From assembly GCF_900177345.1 (NCBI RefSeq), contig NZ_FWZT01000001.1, forward strand, positions 1-64,000: DNA of 64,000 nucleotides, written 5' to 3'. The stretch comes from Pseudobacteriovorax antillogorgiicola (GTDB taxonomy: Bacteria > Bdellovibrionota_B > Oligoflexia > Oligoflexales > Oligoflexaceae). The number at the start of each line of letters is the position of its first letter. Within the stretch, counting starts at the first letter, position 1. This document shows positions 1-8,234 of this stretch, in pieces. The notes under the pieces were generated by a model, which worked only from the letters and a program-made list of their open reading frames with translations, had not been told where the DNA came from and ran no database searches. The translations under genes and the position numbers were made by a program.

Positions 1-155
1 GCCTCCAGATGACAGGATGATGATTGCTCATCATTCCTCGAAATTGACGTTTGTAATTCTTTTGCGTCTTTAGCTATTCAGTTTTCAAAGAACTTTGCCT
101 TGGTTTTTCAACCGTTTGCTGTGAGTTGTTGTTAACTCCTCATCAGTGGCGTGAG
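1..155 (-). other. rRNA operon 5' leader with boxA-like antitermination site
   Basis: On the minus strand the bases downstream of the strong promoter at 161-189 look like an rRNA leader. Positions 93-81 read GTTCTTTGAAAAC, a boxA-type NusB/NusE antitermination element as found in rRNA leaders and spacers. A small stem (GATGA/TCATC) lies near 17-34. The 16S gene itself is not in the window and would start left of position 1. The same motif also occurs in 16S-23S spacers, but a consensus promoter directly upstream argues for the leader. Confidence 0.6.
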
Positions 156-160
156 GAAGA

Positions 161-189
161 CTTATACGGACTTGCCCCCAACTCGTCAA
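161..189 (-). promoter_or_regulatory. Strong sigma70 promoter, probably rrn P1
   Basis: Read on the minus strand, TTGACG (189-184) and TATAAG (166-161) are separated by exactly 17 bases. Upstream, 190-225 is made of A and T runs resembling an UP element. The boxA-like site follows about 70 bases downstream. Near-consensus hexamers, ideal spacing, an UP element and boxA together are typical of rRNA promoters. Confidence 0.75.
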
Positions 190-279
190 CACCTAAACCC
201 TAAAAAAGAGATTTTTTTTTAAAATAAATCGCAATGTTATCTATGCCAACGTGTCGATTCACAAAAATATCAATTATAT

Positions 280-306
280 TAAAGTTTTAAGGAAATTTTC
301 CGATAT
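280..306 (+). promoter_or_regulatory. Sigma28 (FliA)-type promoter
   Basis: TAAAGTTT at 280-287 matches the FliA -35 consensus at all eight positions. It is followed by exactly 11 bases and TCCGATAT at 299-306, which matches 6 of 8 positions of GCCGATAA. The expected start site lies about 25 bases before the lipoprotein start codon at 338. FlgM, the sigma28 antagonist, is encoded in this window, so sigma28 control is expected in this organism. Confidence 0.7.
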
Positions 307-337
307 AGGACTGACGGGAAACCATGAGGACCTAAAT

Positions 338-784
338 ATGAAGTCAGTCTATTTCCTCTTAGCGGTCACAGCCACTCTTGTGGTTGGCTGTGGAATTACC
401 GGAACTCGGTACATTAATTACCAAGGCACGAGTGATGCCGGCGGTGCTGGTGGTGTAGCATTTTGTCAGGCAGCAGTGGATGCCTTAGCTCTGGGCTTCA
501 CATCAGCTGGATGCAACTGCCATTCGTCCACTGCTCCAACCCTCTCAGGAGATACAGCAACAGACCGCTTAACCTTTTTGGCTTTAGCAGACAGCAAACA
601 CCAAGGGGACCCAGACGAGTTAGTGGCATATCTAAAGACTCAGCATACAGGTAGCTCAGCGGTAACTGGTGAATTAGCGACTGGCCTCGATGATTGGGCC
701 ACAAGCGAAAAGGACACAAGCATTTGCCCCCCGGCGGAAACTGATACCACAACCGATACAGAAACAGATGCTGACGGTGCCTAA
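338..784 (+). CDS. Small lipoprotein with a cytochrome-c-like but degenerate Cys-x-Cys-His site
   Basis: This 148-residue protein starts at ATG 338 with a GAGGA ribosome site seven bases upstream. A GTG at 251 is in frame but would place extra residues before the signal peptide. The N-terminus is a lipoprotein signal (LVVGC, lipid-modified Cys near residue 18). The mature part contains GCNCHSS followed by leucine-rich and tryptophan-containing segments reminiscent of a small c-type cytochrome domain. However, only one residue separates the cysteines, so it is not a standard CxxCH haem site. The C-terminus is a Thr/Asp-rich tail. A sigma28-type promoter sits directly upstream. Function unknown; a motility-linked envelope lipoprotein is an inference from the promoter. 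Confidence 0.7.
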   Translation: MKSVYFLLAVTATLVVGCGITGTRYINYQGTSDAGGAGGVAFCQAAVDALALGFTSAGCNCHSSTAPTLSGDTATDRLTFLALADSKHQGDPDELVAYLKTQHTGSSAVTGELATGLDDWATSEKDTSICPPAETDTTTDTETDADGA

Positions 785-831
785 GTAGAATCAGACACCC
801 CTCAGGGTGCCTGTTGATCATGTATTATATG

Positions 832-1512
832 TTAAGAAGATTTTTTTAGGTCGGGAAAGTAAGTCAAAAATTCATTCTTTTCATCTTCGGTCGTATACTG
901 ACGGAAAGTGTAGTTCTTTATGTCCGTCGTAACTTTCTCAAGTTCTCCGATGTTACAACGATTGTCATAGTCGATCAGAACGTAGTTCAAGCCTGTCTGC
1001 AGTACTTTCAGTGCCATAATTACGTGATCGAGTCTTTGAGCAATAACATCCTCTGATGATAGAGCACCAATCATCCCTAACAAGAAGTTCTGTAGATCAT
1101 CATCCAGACTTTTGACATTGCGCATGTCTCGCATGAACTTACTATCGAATCGCTTGAGTCTATTCTGCAGGAGAACTTCAGGGTCGGCTGTCGTCAGAGC
1201 AGATAAATCCTCGCCCTTTTCGAACTTATCCTTCACTTCGTCGAAAAGATCATCGATCATCTTCTGGAGACCATCCACGAGAACTTGTGTTTCAGCATCA
1301 GGATTAAAGTATGCTTGTTCCAGAGCATCTTCTGCGGCTTTACGCTTCTGCTCTGTAATGCTGCTTATATTCTTGACGCCTTCCATCACAGTATCAACCG
1401 TACCTTCCATCGTTCCTCGGATGTGATTGAGCTGGTACTCCATCAGCGCCGAAAAATGTTCCAGGAAGTCGATGAGGTACGAGCTGCCACCTTTTAAGCT
1501 CTCATCGGCCAT
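832..1512 (-). CDS. CheZ-like helical protein A (paralogue of the 1938-2624 gene)
   Basis: The start is ATG 1512, preceded by GGGAG at five bases; an in-frame GTG lies two codons earlier. The 226-residue product is predicted to be almost entirely helical and has no signal peptide or membrane segment. It aligns by eye over its whole length with the product of 1938-2624. Shared blocks are an N-terminal helix (residues about 15-60), a central D-x-x-x-Q block (EDVIAQRLDHV, D155 and Q159) and a C-terminal acidic/aromatic end (FRQYTTEDEKNEF). D-x-x-x-Q is the catalytic pattern of the CheY-phosphatase CheZ (D143/Q147 in E. coli), and CheZ has a similar length. It is last in a three-gene unit with CheY. 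Function as a CheY-P phosphatase is an inference; an adaptor role is possible. Confidence 0.65.
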   Translation of the reverse strand: MADESLKGGSSYLIDFLEHFSALMEYQLNHIRGTMEGTVDTVMEGVKNISSITEQKRKAAEDALEQAYFNPDAETQVLVDGLQKMIDDLFDEVKDKFEKGEDLSALTTADPEVLLQNRLKRFDSKFMRDMRNVKSLDDDLQNFLLGMIGALSSEDVIAQRLDHVIMALKVLQTGLNYVLIDYDNRCNIGELEKVTTDIKNYTFRQYTTEDEKNEFLTYFPDLKKSS

Positions 1513-1550
1513 GAACACTCCCGAAATTTCTCAGGTTAATGCTGAATGCA

Positions 1551-1913
1551 TTAACCTGCTATTTTAGAAACCGCTGCAACTAGCTGATCAGGTTGGAATG
1601 GTTTTACCAACCATCCTTTTGCTCCAGCATCCTTTGCTCTTTGGATGAGATCTGAAGCACCTTCTGTTGTCAGCATGATAACTGGTACAGTGCTTCCCTC
1701 GCTTTTTAGTTTTTCAACCATCTCAAGACCATTCATGTTAGGCATGTTCACATCGCTGATCACCATCGCAACATCAGCGTTTGCCTTGAGCTTCTCGATA
1801 CCATCAGCACCATCTTCCGCTTCAATCACTTCGTAGCCACCTTTAGTCAATGTGAAACTCACCTGCTGACGAATCGTCTTGGAGTCATCCACGATCATCA
1901 CTTTCTTACCCAT
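1551..1913 (-). CDS. cheY: CheY-type single-domain response regulator
   Basis: A 120-residue stand-alone receiver domain. All receiver residues are present: acidic pair D9-D10, phospho-acceptor D54 (SDVNMP), switch threonines in MLTTE (82-83) and K104 (VKPF). There is no output domain, as in CheY proteins that bind the flagellar motor or act as phosphate sinks. A GGGAG ribosome site precedes ATG 1913. It lies between two paralogous CheZ-like genes with gaps of 24 and 38 bases, so all three are probably co-transcribed from the sigma28-type promoter at 2646-2672. Confidence 0.93.
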   Translation of the reverse strand: MGKKVMIVDDSKTIRQQVSFTLTKGGYEVIEAEDGADGIEKLKANADVAMVISDVNMPNMNGLEMVEKLKSEGSTVPVIMLTTEGASDLIQRAKDAGAKGWLVKPFQPDQLVAAVSKIAG

Positions 1914-1937
1914 GATACTCTCCCTAGTTAAAAAGTC

Positions 1938-2624
1938 TTAAGACACCTTCTTATTACTTACCTTTGGTTGCCCAAAAATCTTATGAAATATTTGCTTCTC
2001 TTCCTCGGCGGTATAACTTCGATACACCTCGGTTAAAATCTCATTACGCAGTTGCTTGACACTCGACTGTGTTGAAAACACACGGTGATCGTTTACAACT
2101 TTCGACAGGCCAGCTCGTAGCAAGTGGATCGACTGTGTCACGTGGCTCAGCCTTTGCGCCATGACATCATCCATAGAAACCGAGCCAACCACTTTAACAA
2201 GCAGGTCTTGCACATCAGTATCCATTGTGCTCAGGGCTTCCATATGCTTGGAGAAGACACCACCCGAGCGCCTCAATTTATTTTCTAGAGCGATTCGCCT
2301 TTGTTCGTAGGCACTTTCACTTGTTTTCGTCGCTTTTGTATCTGCCTCTTCCATTGATGCATTCATGAAGTCATCGGATTGATCGTCCTTAACTAACACC
2401 CGCGACGCTTTTTCGATCTTGTCGTCTGCTGTTGAGCTGATATGATTCACCGAAGACATAATGTCTTGCACGGTCGATTCCATTAGCTTTCGAATCGCCA
2501 TTAGCTGTTGCTCAGACAAGAAGGTAAAATCCCGAATGAAATCAACTAAGATTTTTGCAGACAAAAATGCTTCTTTGCTATCCACAGGTACCGCCTGTCC
2601 TTTTGCGAAACATATAGAACTCAT
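1938..2624 (-). CDS. CheZ-like helical protein B (paralogue of the 832-1512 gene)
   Basis: The 228-residue frame starts at ATG 2624, which has AAGGA seven bases upstream; the ATG three codons earlier overlaps that site and is less likely. The protein is helical and cytoplasmic. It shares with protein A the N-terminal helix (MESTVQDIMSSVNHIS against MEGTVDTVMEGVKNIS), the D-x-x-x-Q block (MDDVMAQRLSHV, D153 and Q157) and the C-terminal block (YRSYTAEEEKQIF). The central region, residues 75-110, differs and is Ser/Asp/Thr rich. First gene of the operon with CheY. The D-x-x-x-Q pattern is shared with CheZ and with helical bundles related to chemoreceptor signalling. Phosphatase activity is inferred, not shown. 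Confidence 0.65.
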   Translation of the reverse strand: MSSICFAKGQAVPVDSKEAFLSAKILVDFIRDFTFLSEQQLMAIRKLMESTVQDIMSSVNHISSTADDKIEKASRVLVKDDQSDDFMNASMEEADTKATKTSESAYEQRRIALENKLRRSGGVFSKHMEALSTMDTDVQDLLVKVVGSVSMDDVMAQRLSHVTQSIHLLRAGLSKVVNDHRVFSTQSSVKQLRNEILTEVYRSYTAEEEKQIFHKIFGQPKVSNKKVS

Positions 2625-2645
2625 CGCGAGCATCCTTCGAGAAAA

Positions 2646-2672
2646 GTATCGGCCCCCCTACTTGTTCCTTAA
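2646..2672 (-). promoter_or_regulatory. Sigma28 (FliA)-type promoter
   Basis: On the minus strand TTAAGGAA (2672-2665), 11 bases, then GCCGATAC (2653-2646). The -10 matches 7 of 8 positions of GCCGATAA and the spacing is exactly that of FliA promoters; the -35 is weak (4 of 8). It lies about 22 bases before the start codon of the CheZ-like/CheY operon. Confidence 0.6.
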
Positions 2673-2822
2673 ATGAGAATTTTCACCAGGGTTGTCTTTC
2701 ATGAGAGAATTCAGGCGTTTATTCAGCAAAAATAGGGTAATCTGAGATAATTTTTGCCTAAGTCCTTACTTCACGCCAAAAAAGTGACAGTGTAAATCGG
2801 ACTTTTTGGTTGTGATATACTG

Positions 2823-5666
2823 ATGCTTAGCGGCACCCATCTTGACGAGTCACCGATTGTGAAAACCGACATCCTAGACTTTTTCTACGAACATACTGCT
2901 GAGTTCGACTGGCACGAGGGCCTCGATCTATATACCACCGGTAAGGTCAAAGAAGTTCAACATATTCATGGACTTATTACTGGAAAAGTAACATCAAATA
3001 TTGGGAGAGACCTAGAAGTTCGGCTAAAAGTTCATCCCAATGGTAGGTTCATTCAATGGATCGAGTGCACTTGCCGGAAGAACCGAACTACAGGCCAATA
3101 CTGCGAGCACATCTCTGCACTCATGATCTGCTTGCAGCATGACCACGGCAAGTTCCTTGCACAGATCGATTCAAAAATGCCTGTTAAAGCTCCCACCGTG
3201 CCCCGCAAGGTGCGTTCTGCGCAGAAGAAAGAGGAGCCCGAACCTGCAAAACAGGATGGTGCAGCTCAATCTATCCTGAGCCATCTGAAGAATATTCATA
3301 GCATCAGGCTTATGGCTAAAGGGCCAACAATCCGAGTTCGTGCCGAGACTAAACCAGGAGAATTTAAAAACTACACTTTCCAGCTAGATGAGGCCGCCAA
3401 GTTTTTGGCATCGTCTCCCAAACTCAAGTCTGCGACTGACGAGGTGAAGCAGCTTAAGGTTTACCAAACACCTGTGACTTTAGGGACAAGGATCTATCAG
3501 ATTGAGGATGAAAAGATTGTTGCTGAAAAAGTCATTGCGATCAAACATACCGCAAGAACCCTAAAATCTCTCGGTCAGGTCGATACATCCATATCAAATC
3601 AAACCGGTCTTCATAAGCTCGTTAACCAAGAGAACCCTAACGGCAAAGAAGGTACATTTGAATTCATTCCGATAAAATCTGCTGGTCGCTACATTGGCAA
3701 AGAATATTTCTTCTACCCTCAGCGCGGTTATTGGAAACTGAATCTAGCAGATGTCCACGGCGACTGGCATGAGTTACCACTGAAGAAGACCTTCAAAGAT
3801 GATCAAGCTGCCGATCTCGTCGATCGCGGCTTTCAAGAATATCTAGAGTACGGCCCCATTTGGCTCGACGAAAATCTCAAGTCTCATCAAATCGATAGCA
3901 CTCCAGAGCTTTCACAGATAAAAATCCACAAGTCCACGGATGGCTGGTTCTACTTAGATCCCAGTTATGGTCAAGGGAAATCGAGTGTTTCCATGGTGGA
4001 TCTCATGGTCCAGTTTCGGAAGAACCAACGCGACTATCTGAAGAAAGGTGACAAATGGGTAAAAGTTCCTGAGTTTATCAAGGAGCATAACTGGGACCTC
4101 GATGACACTGGCAAGTATCTCAAAGTAGACTCTTTAGGTCTGCTTCGGCTGAAGGCTGCTGTGGGAGACTTCGATCAGTTTGTCGGCAGCAAAGCCATGC
4201 TAAATAAAATCCGCAGCAGCCTGGAGTTTCAGCCTGTAGGTAAGCTACCGTCGCTTAAGCATACCAACTTAGATCTTAGGGAGTACCAGGAAACTGGTCT
4301 ACAGTGGATGTGGTGGCTTTACCAAAATAATTTACACGGGCTCCTAGCTGACGAAATGGGCCTCGGCAAGACCCACCAATCGATGGCGCTTATGTCGGCG
4401 ATTCAAAAAATCAAGCCAGACGCACGATTTCTGGTGATTTGTCCGACCACGGTTTTAGATCACTGGGAAGACAAGGTTAATGACTTCTGCCCTAACCTAA
4501 AACCGATGAAACATCACGGTCCCAAACGCAGCCATAATTTTAAGATCTTTGAAAAGAACCACGCCCTTCTCATCACCAGTTATGGTGTTTTGCTACGTGA
4601 TCTAAAAAACCTAACGCAATCTGAATGGGACGCAGTCATTCTGGATGAGGCTCACTTTGTTAAGAATAATGACACCGCGACCTACCGAGCAGTTTGCAAA
4701 CTACAGGGTCGCATTAGGCTGTGCCTTACGGGGACTCCAATGGAGAACCATCTCGGTGAGCTAAAAAACATATTTGACTTTCTGGTTCCAGGATACTTGG
4801 GCTCCGACTCATATTTTAAGTCCCACTACATATCTCCTATAGAGAAAGGCAATGCATCTGAAACAGAGCTGGAGCTACAAAAGCTCATCCACCCTTTCAA
4901 AATGCGACGCAATAAGTCCAACGTTTTAAAAGATCTTCCACCCAAAGTAGAGGATATCAGGCACTGCACCTTGTCCCCTGAGCAAGTCAAGATCTATAAA
5001 AAAGTTCTTAGCATGAAGGGGCGGCCGCTGATTGAGCAGCTTAAGAACGAAAGTTCTCCAGTACCTTATCTTCATGTTTTTGCTACGTTGACATTGCTCA
5101 AGCAGGTTTGCAATCACCCAGCATTAGTAGAAAAGACTTTGGACTACAAAAGCTCAGAGTCCGGTAAGTTCGAACTCTTGAAGGAAATCCTAGAAGAAGC
5201 CATTGGTAGTGGTCACAAGGTCGTGATTTACAGTCAGTATGTCCAGATGATCAAAATCATTTCTCAGTATCTAACTGACGAAGATGTTGGCCACGTAACC
5301 CTTACTGGCTCCACACGGAATCGCGGGGCGGTTATCAATAAATTTCAAACACAGGAAGATTGTAAAGTGTTTGTTGGCTCACTCCTAGCCGGTGGCGTGG
5401 GTATCGATCTCACAGCTGCGTCGGTCGTCGTTCACTACGATCGATGGTGGAACGCGAGTAAAGAAAATCAAGCAACCGATCGCGTCTATCGAATGGGTCA
5501 AAACAAGAATGTTCAGGTATTAAAGCTTGTGAATCGTGGCACCTTAGAAGAAAAAATCGATGCTTTGATCAACTCGAAAAATGAGCTGTTTGAGAAGTTT
5601 ATGGACAAGGATGAAGAGATCTTCAAATCCTTGTCCAGAAATCAGCTTATCGACCTTCTACAATAA
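2823..5666 (+). CDS. SWIM zinc-finger SNF2-family helicase/ATPase
   Basis: A 947-residue protein. A SWIM zinc finger is visible near residues 82-96 (CTC...YCEH). The SNF2 core follows: Walker A DEMGLGKT near 510, DEAH near 606, LTGTPMEN near 638, and the C-terminal lobe with YSQY, GGVGIDLT (about 857) and the arginine-finger block ATDRVYRMGQ (about 885). The family uses ATP to translocate on double-stranded DNA and remodel protein-DNA complexes; SWIM-SNF2 proteins are common in bacteria and of uncertain role. The start is uncertain: ATG 2823 has no clear ribosome site, and GTG 2859 is an alternative. It converges with gltX, two bases between the stops. Confidence 0.92.
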   Translation: MLSGTHLDESPIVKTDILDFFYEHTAEFDWHEGLDLYTTGKVKEVQHIHGLITGKVTSNIGRDLEVRLKVHPNGRFIQWIECTCRKNRTTGQYCEHISALMICLQHDHGKFLAQIDSKMPVKAPTVPRKVRSAQKKEEPEPAKQDGAAQSILSHLKNIHSIRLMAKGPTIRVRAETKPGEFKNYTFQLDEAAKFLASSPKLKSATDEVKQLKVYQTPVTLGTRIYQIEDEKIVAEKVIAIKHTARTLKSLGQVDTSISNQTGLHKLVNQENPNGKEGTFEFIPIKSAGRYIGKEYFFYPQRGYWKLNLADVHGDWHELPLKKTFKDDQAADLVDRGFQEYLEYGPIWLDENLKSHQIDSTPELSQIKIHKSTDGWFYLDPSYGQGKSSVSMVDLMVQFRKNQRDYLKKGDKWVKVPEFIKEHNWDLDDTGKYLKVDSLGLLRLKAAVGDFDQFVGSKAMLNKIRSSLEFQPVGKLPSLKHTNLDLREYQETGLQWMWWLYQNNLHGLLADEMGLGKTHQSMALMSAIQKIKPDARFLVICPTTVLDHWEDKVNDFCPNLKPMKHHGPKRSHNFKIFEKNHALLITSYGVLLRDLKNLTQSEWDAVILDEAHFVKNNDTATYRAVCKLQGRIRLCLTGTPMENHLGELKNIFDFLVPGYLGSDSYFKSHYISPIEKGNASETELELQKLIHPFKMRRNKSNVLKDLPPKVEDIRHCTLSPEQVKIYKKVLSMKGRPLIEQLKNESSPVPYLHVFATLTLLKQVCNHPALVEKTLDYKSSESGKFELLKEILEEAIGSGHKVVIYSQYVQMIKIISQYLTDEDVGHVTLTGSTRNRGAVINKFQTQEDCKVFVGSLLAGGVGIDLTAASVVVHYDRWWNASKENQATDRVYRMGQNKNVQVLKLVNRGTLEEKIDALINSKNELFEKFMDKDEEIFKSLSRNQLIDLLQ

Positions 5667-5668
5667 GC

Positions 5669-7111
5669 CTATTTCAAGTGGCTTGATTGGATGAAGTCAC
5701 GCAATCGGAACCTCACAATCTCTCGACCTAAGACTTCTATAGTCTCGTTGAGAGGTGGAGAGTCCTTTCGACCAGTGATCATCAGTCGGATAGGCATAAA
5801 AAAGTCTTTTGGCTTCCAACCAAGCTCATCCTTGTAGGCCTTAAGACATGCTTCAATATGATCAACATCCCACTCATAAAGATCGTCTAGTTTTTCAACG
5901 AGTCCCTTCACCATCTTTTTCATCTCGCCTTTTTCTTTACCCTTGGGCACGATCGCTAAACCATCATAGTTTAAAGCACCGTTGAAAAAGAACTGATTGT
6001 TGTCGGTGAATTGCTCAAAGCGGCTCATACGCTCCAAAACAAGAGGCTTCATCTTTCTCAAGTAGTCTTCAGAGAAGATTTGCTCACGAACATAATTCAC
6101 AAACTGATCTTCGTTCATCTGATGCATGTAGTGCTGGTTCACCCAGTTAAGCTTCACTTGATCGAAGATTGGCCCCCCAAGGGACACCTTTCTGAAGTCA
6201 AAAACTTCGATCATCTGGTCTAGTGAGAAGATTTCTTGATCATCGCCATAGCTCCAACCCATGAGCGCTAGAAAATTCACCATCGCCTCTGGCAAGATCC
6301 CCGCCCGGTGATAGTAATCCAAGGATACGGGGTTCTTACGCTTAGAAATTTTCGACTTGTCTGTATTGCGAAGCAATGGCATATGGATCCAGGTCGGCTC
6401 ATCCCAGCCAAAGGCCTCGTAAAGGAGCACATGCTTGGGTGTTGATGAAATCCATTCTTCAGCGCGAATCACATGGCTAATATGCATAAGGTGGTCATCG
6501 ACCACATTGGCAAAGTGATAGGTCGGAAAGCCATCGGACTTGATGAGGACCTGGTCATCAAGCTGCTCGTTGTTAATCTCCACGGCGCCGCGTAACTCAT
6601 CATTAAACTTGGTCGTGCCATCAAGCGGCATTTTCAAACGAACAACAGACGGAACTCCGTCGGCAACAAGCTTCGCAGCTTCTTCCTGACTCATATCGCG
6701 ACACTTGCCGTCATATTTGGTTTGCTTGCCAGCAGCTTTTTGTTCCTCTCGCAAGGCCTGCAAGCGATCAGCAGTACAGAAGCACCGATAGGCTTTGCCA
6801 GAAGCAATAAGCTGCTCGTAGTGCTCTTTATAAATATCGAGTCGTTTGGATTGATGATAAGGGCCAAAGTCGCCCCCAACATCAGGACCTTCATCCCAAG
6901 ACAAGCCTAACCACTTCAGGCTACTAAGGATCTGGGCTTCACTGCTCGACTTCGCCCGGGTCTGGTCGGTGTCTTCGATGCGAAGGACAAACTTACCCCC
7001 GTTTTTCTTAGCAAAAACATAGTTGAAAAGAGCTATGTAAGCAGTTCCCACATGGGGGTCGCCGGTCGGTGATGGTGCGATGCGGACTTTTACTTCTCTA
7101 TTTCCAGACAT
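5669..7111 (-). CDS. gltX: Glutamyl-tRNA synthetase
   Basis: Charges tRNA with glutamate using ATP, in the cytoplasm. A class I synthetase: the HIGH-type motif appears as PSPTGDPHVGT at residues 13-23 and the KMSKS-type motif as KISKR near residue 255. The length (480 aa) is normal. ATG 7111 is chosen because residues after it match the family N-terminus and GGTGAAGGA lies upstream; a GTG six codons earlier has no ribosome site. Whether the enzyme also charges tRNA-Gln cannot be told from the sequence alone. It is divergent from the PTPS-like gene at 7285. Confidence 0.96.
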   Translation of the reverse strand: MSGNREVKVRIAPSPTGDPHVGTAYIALFNYVFAKKNGGKFVLRIEDTDQTRAKSSSEAQILSSLKWLGLSWDEGPDVGGDFGPYHQSKRLDIYKEHYEQLIASGKAYRCFCTADRLQALREEQKAAGKQTKYDGKCRDMSQEEAAKLVADGVPSVVRLKMPLDGTTKFNDELRGAVEINNEQLDDQVLIKSDGFPTYHFANVVDDHLMHISHVIRAEEWISSTPKHVLLYEAFGWDEPTWIHMPLLRNTDKSKISKRKNPVSLDYYHRAGILPEAMVNFLALMGWSYGDDQEIFSLDQMIEVFDFRKVSLGGPIFDQVKLNWVNQHYMHQMNEDQFVNYVREQIFSEDYLRKMKPLVLERMSRFEQFTDNNQFFFNGALNYDGLAIVPKGKEKGEMKKMVKGLVEKLDDLYEWDVDHIEACLKAYKDELGWKPKDFFMPIRLMITGRKDSPPLNETIEVLGREIVRFRLRDFIQSSHLK

Positions 7112-7284
7112 TTCTCGTTTTTCCTTCACCTTATACTTGAAACCGTCAAAAAGATCCTATATACAGTACCATTTCCTGATAGTGGGTGTACCACTTTCAC
7201 AGCGTTATAGTGGGCTGCGGCGTTCTCCGCAACCAGAGTTTCCAAAAAAATTCTTGAGATGTCGATAATTTGGCGGAGGAAGAC

Positions 7285-8220
7285 ATGGACAATACATTCA
7301 GCCAGACGGTTAATAGAGAGCCAGTCGGAACCCTTTTTATTAAAGATGTCGATAGGATAGACTGCGCGACCTTCGATCCAAGCGTCGGCGTCACAGGCAA
7401 GTCTTGGTACGTCGATGTCGAGGTAGGTGGTGCACTGGATGATAACGGCTTCGTCTACGATTTTAGCCTCCTTAAAAAGCTTGTGAAAAAGATCCTGAAG
7501 GAGACGGTAGATCACGCCCTTCTGATCCCTATCAAGTCAAGCTCGGTGGAGTTTGAGTCCGCAGGAGATAACGAGCGCTGGACCTTATCAGCAAAGACTA
7601 AACTTATCGGTAATAACTCAACTTGGACTTACGAGTGCCCCAAAGGCTCGGTTTACCCAGTTCGATCTTTGAAGATAACTCGCAACATTATCGAGCAGGA
7701 GTGTACGAAGCTCGTTCGTCATCGCTTGCCGAATACAATCCAGAAAGTCGCTGTAAAGCTCCGTAAGGAAGAAGGCGATGCTCATAGCACCTTTTTCCGC
7801 TATACCCATGGCATCACAGGCCACGAAGGCTTATGCCAACGATTGTTCCATGGCCATCGCAGCCGCGTGGAAGTGTTCGTTGCTGACGAACGACGCACTG
7901 ATCTCGAGCGATATGTTGCCCACGATTTGTTTGGCTCCATCGTTCACATCGCATCTGTAGACCAGGTGACCAGTGGTGTGTACGAACCAGGTATGCGAAT
8001 GAATCGCGATGAATCTGTGAGCTTGGCTTACACGGGGAGCTTAGGCACTTATAAAGCCGAGATCCCATTGAGTCGCACCTTCTTTGTAAAGTCGTTTACA
8101 TCGATCGAATCGATCACGACTGAGGTCGCCATGCACCTCAAAGAGCGCTTCCATATTCAAGCACCTGTACGAGTTCACTGCTACGAAGGCATCGATAAAG
8201 GGGCTATTACAGAAGTCTAG
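7285..8220 (+). CDS. Two-domain 6-pyruvoyl-tetrahydropterin synthase/QueD-like enzyme
   Basis: A 311-residue protein made of two PTPS-like halves. The first half has WYVDVEVGG and DFSLLKKLVKKIL...DHALLIP; the second carries the zinc-binding HGHRSRVEVFV segment near residues 187-197. PTPS/QueD enzymes act on 7,8-dihydroneopterin triphosphate in queuosine or pterin synthesis. The usual catalytic cysteine stands four residues before HGH (C-x3-H); here it is C-x4-H (CQRLFHGH). The substrate is therefore uncertain. ATG 7285 follows a strong GGAGGA site. It is followed at 15 bases by a convergent PabA-like gene, which may hint at folate or pterin metabolism. Confidence 0.8.
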   Translation: MDNTFSQTVNREPVGTLFIKDVDRIDCATFDPSVGVTGKSWYVDVEVGGALDDNGFVYDFSLLKKLVKKILKETVDHALLIPIKSSSVEFESAGDNERWTLSAKTKLIGNNSTWTYECPKGSVYPVRSLKITRNIIEQECTKLVRHRLPNTIQKVAVKLRKEEGDAHSTFFRYTHGITGHEGLCQRLFHGHRSRVEVFVADERRTDLERYVAHDLFGSIVHIASVDQVTSGVYEPGMRMNRDESVSLAYTGSLGTYKAEIPLSRTFFVKSFTSIESITTEVAMHLKERFHIQAPVRVHCYEGIDKGAITEV

Positions 8221-8234
8221 TCAGTTTTTTGATT

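Noticed and set aside
338-784. Genuine c-type cytochrome
   Set aside because: The site is C-x-C-H, not C-x-x-C-H, and no distal methionine ligand could be assigned.
797-812. Small hairpin CACCC/GGGTG after the lipoprotein gene
   Set aside because: Five pairs and no T-run; too weak to call a terminator.
7126-7515. Minus-strand open frame over the PTPS-like gene start
   Set aside because: It is antisense to a gene with clear family motifs and a good ribosome site, and its translation has no recognisable features.
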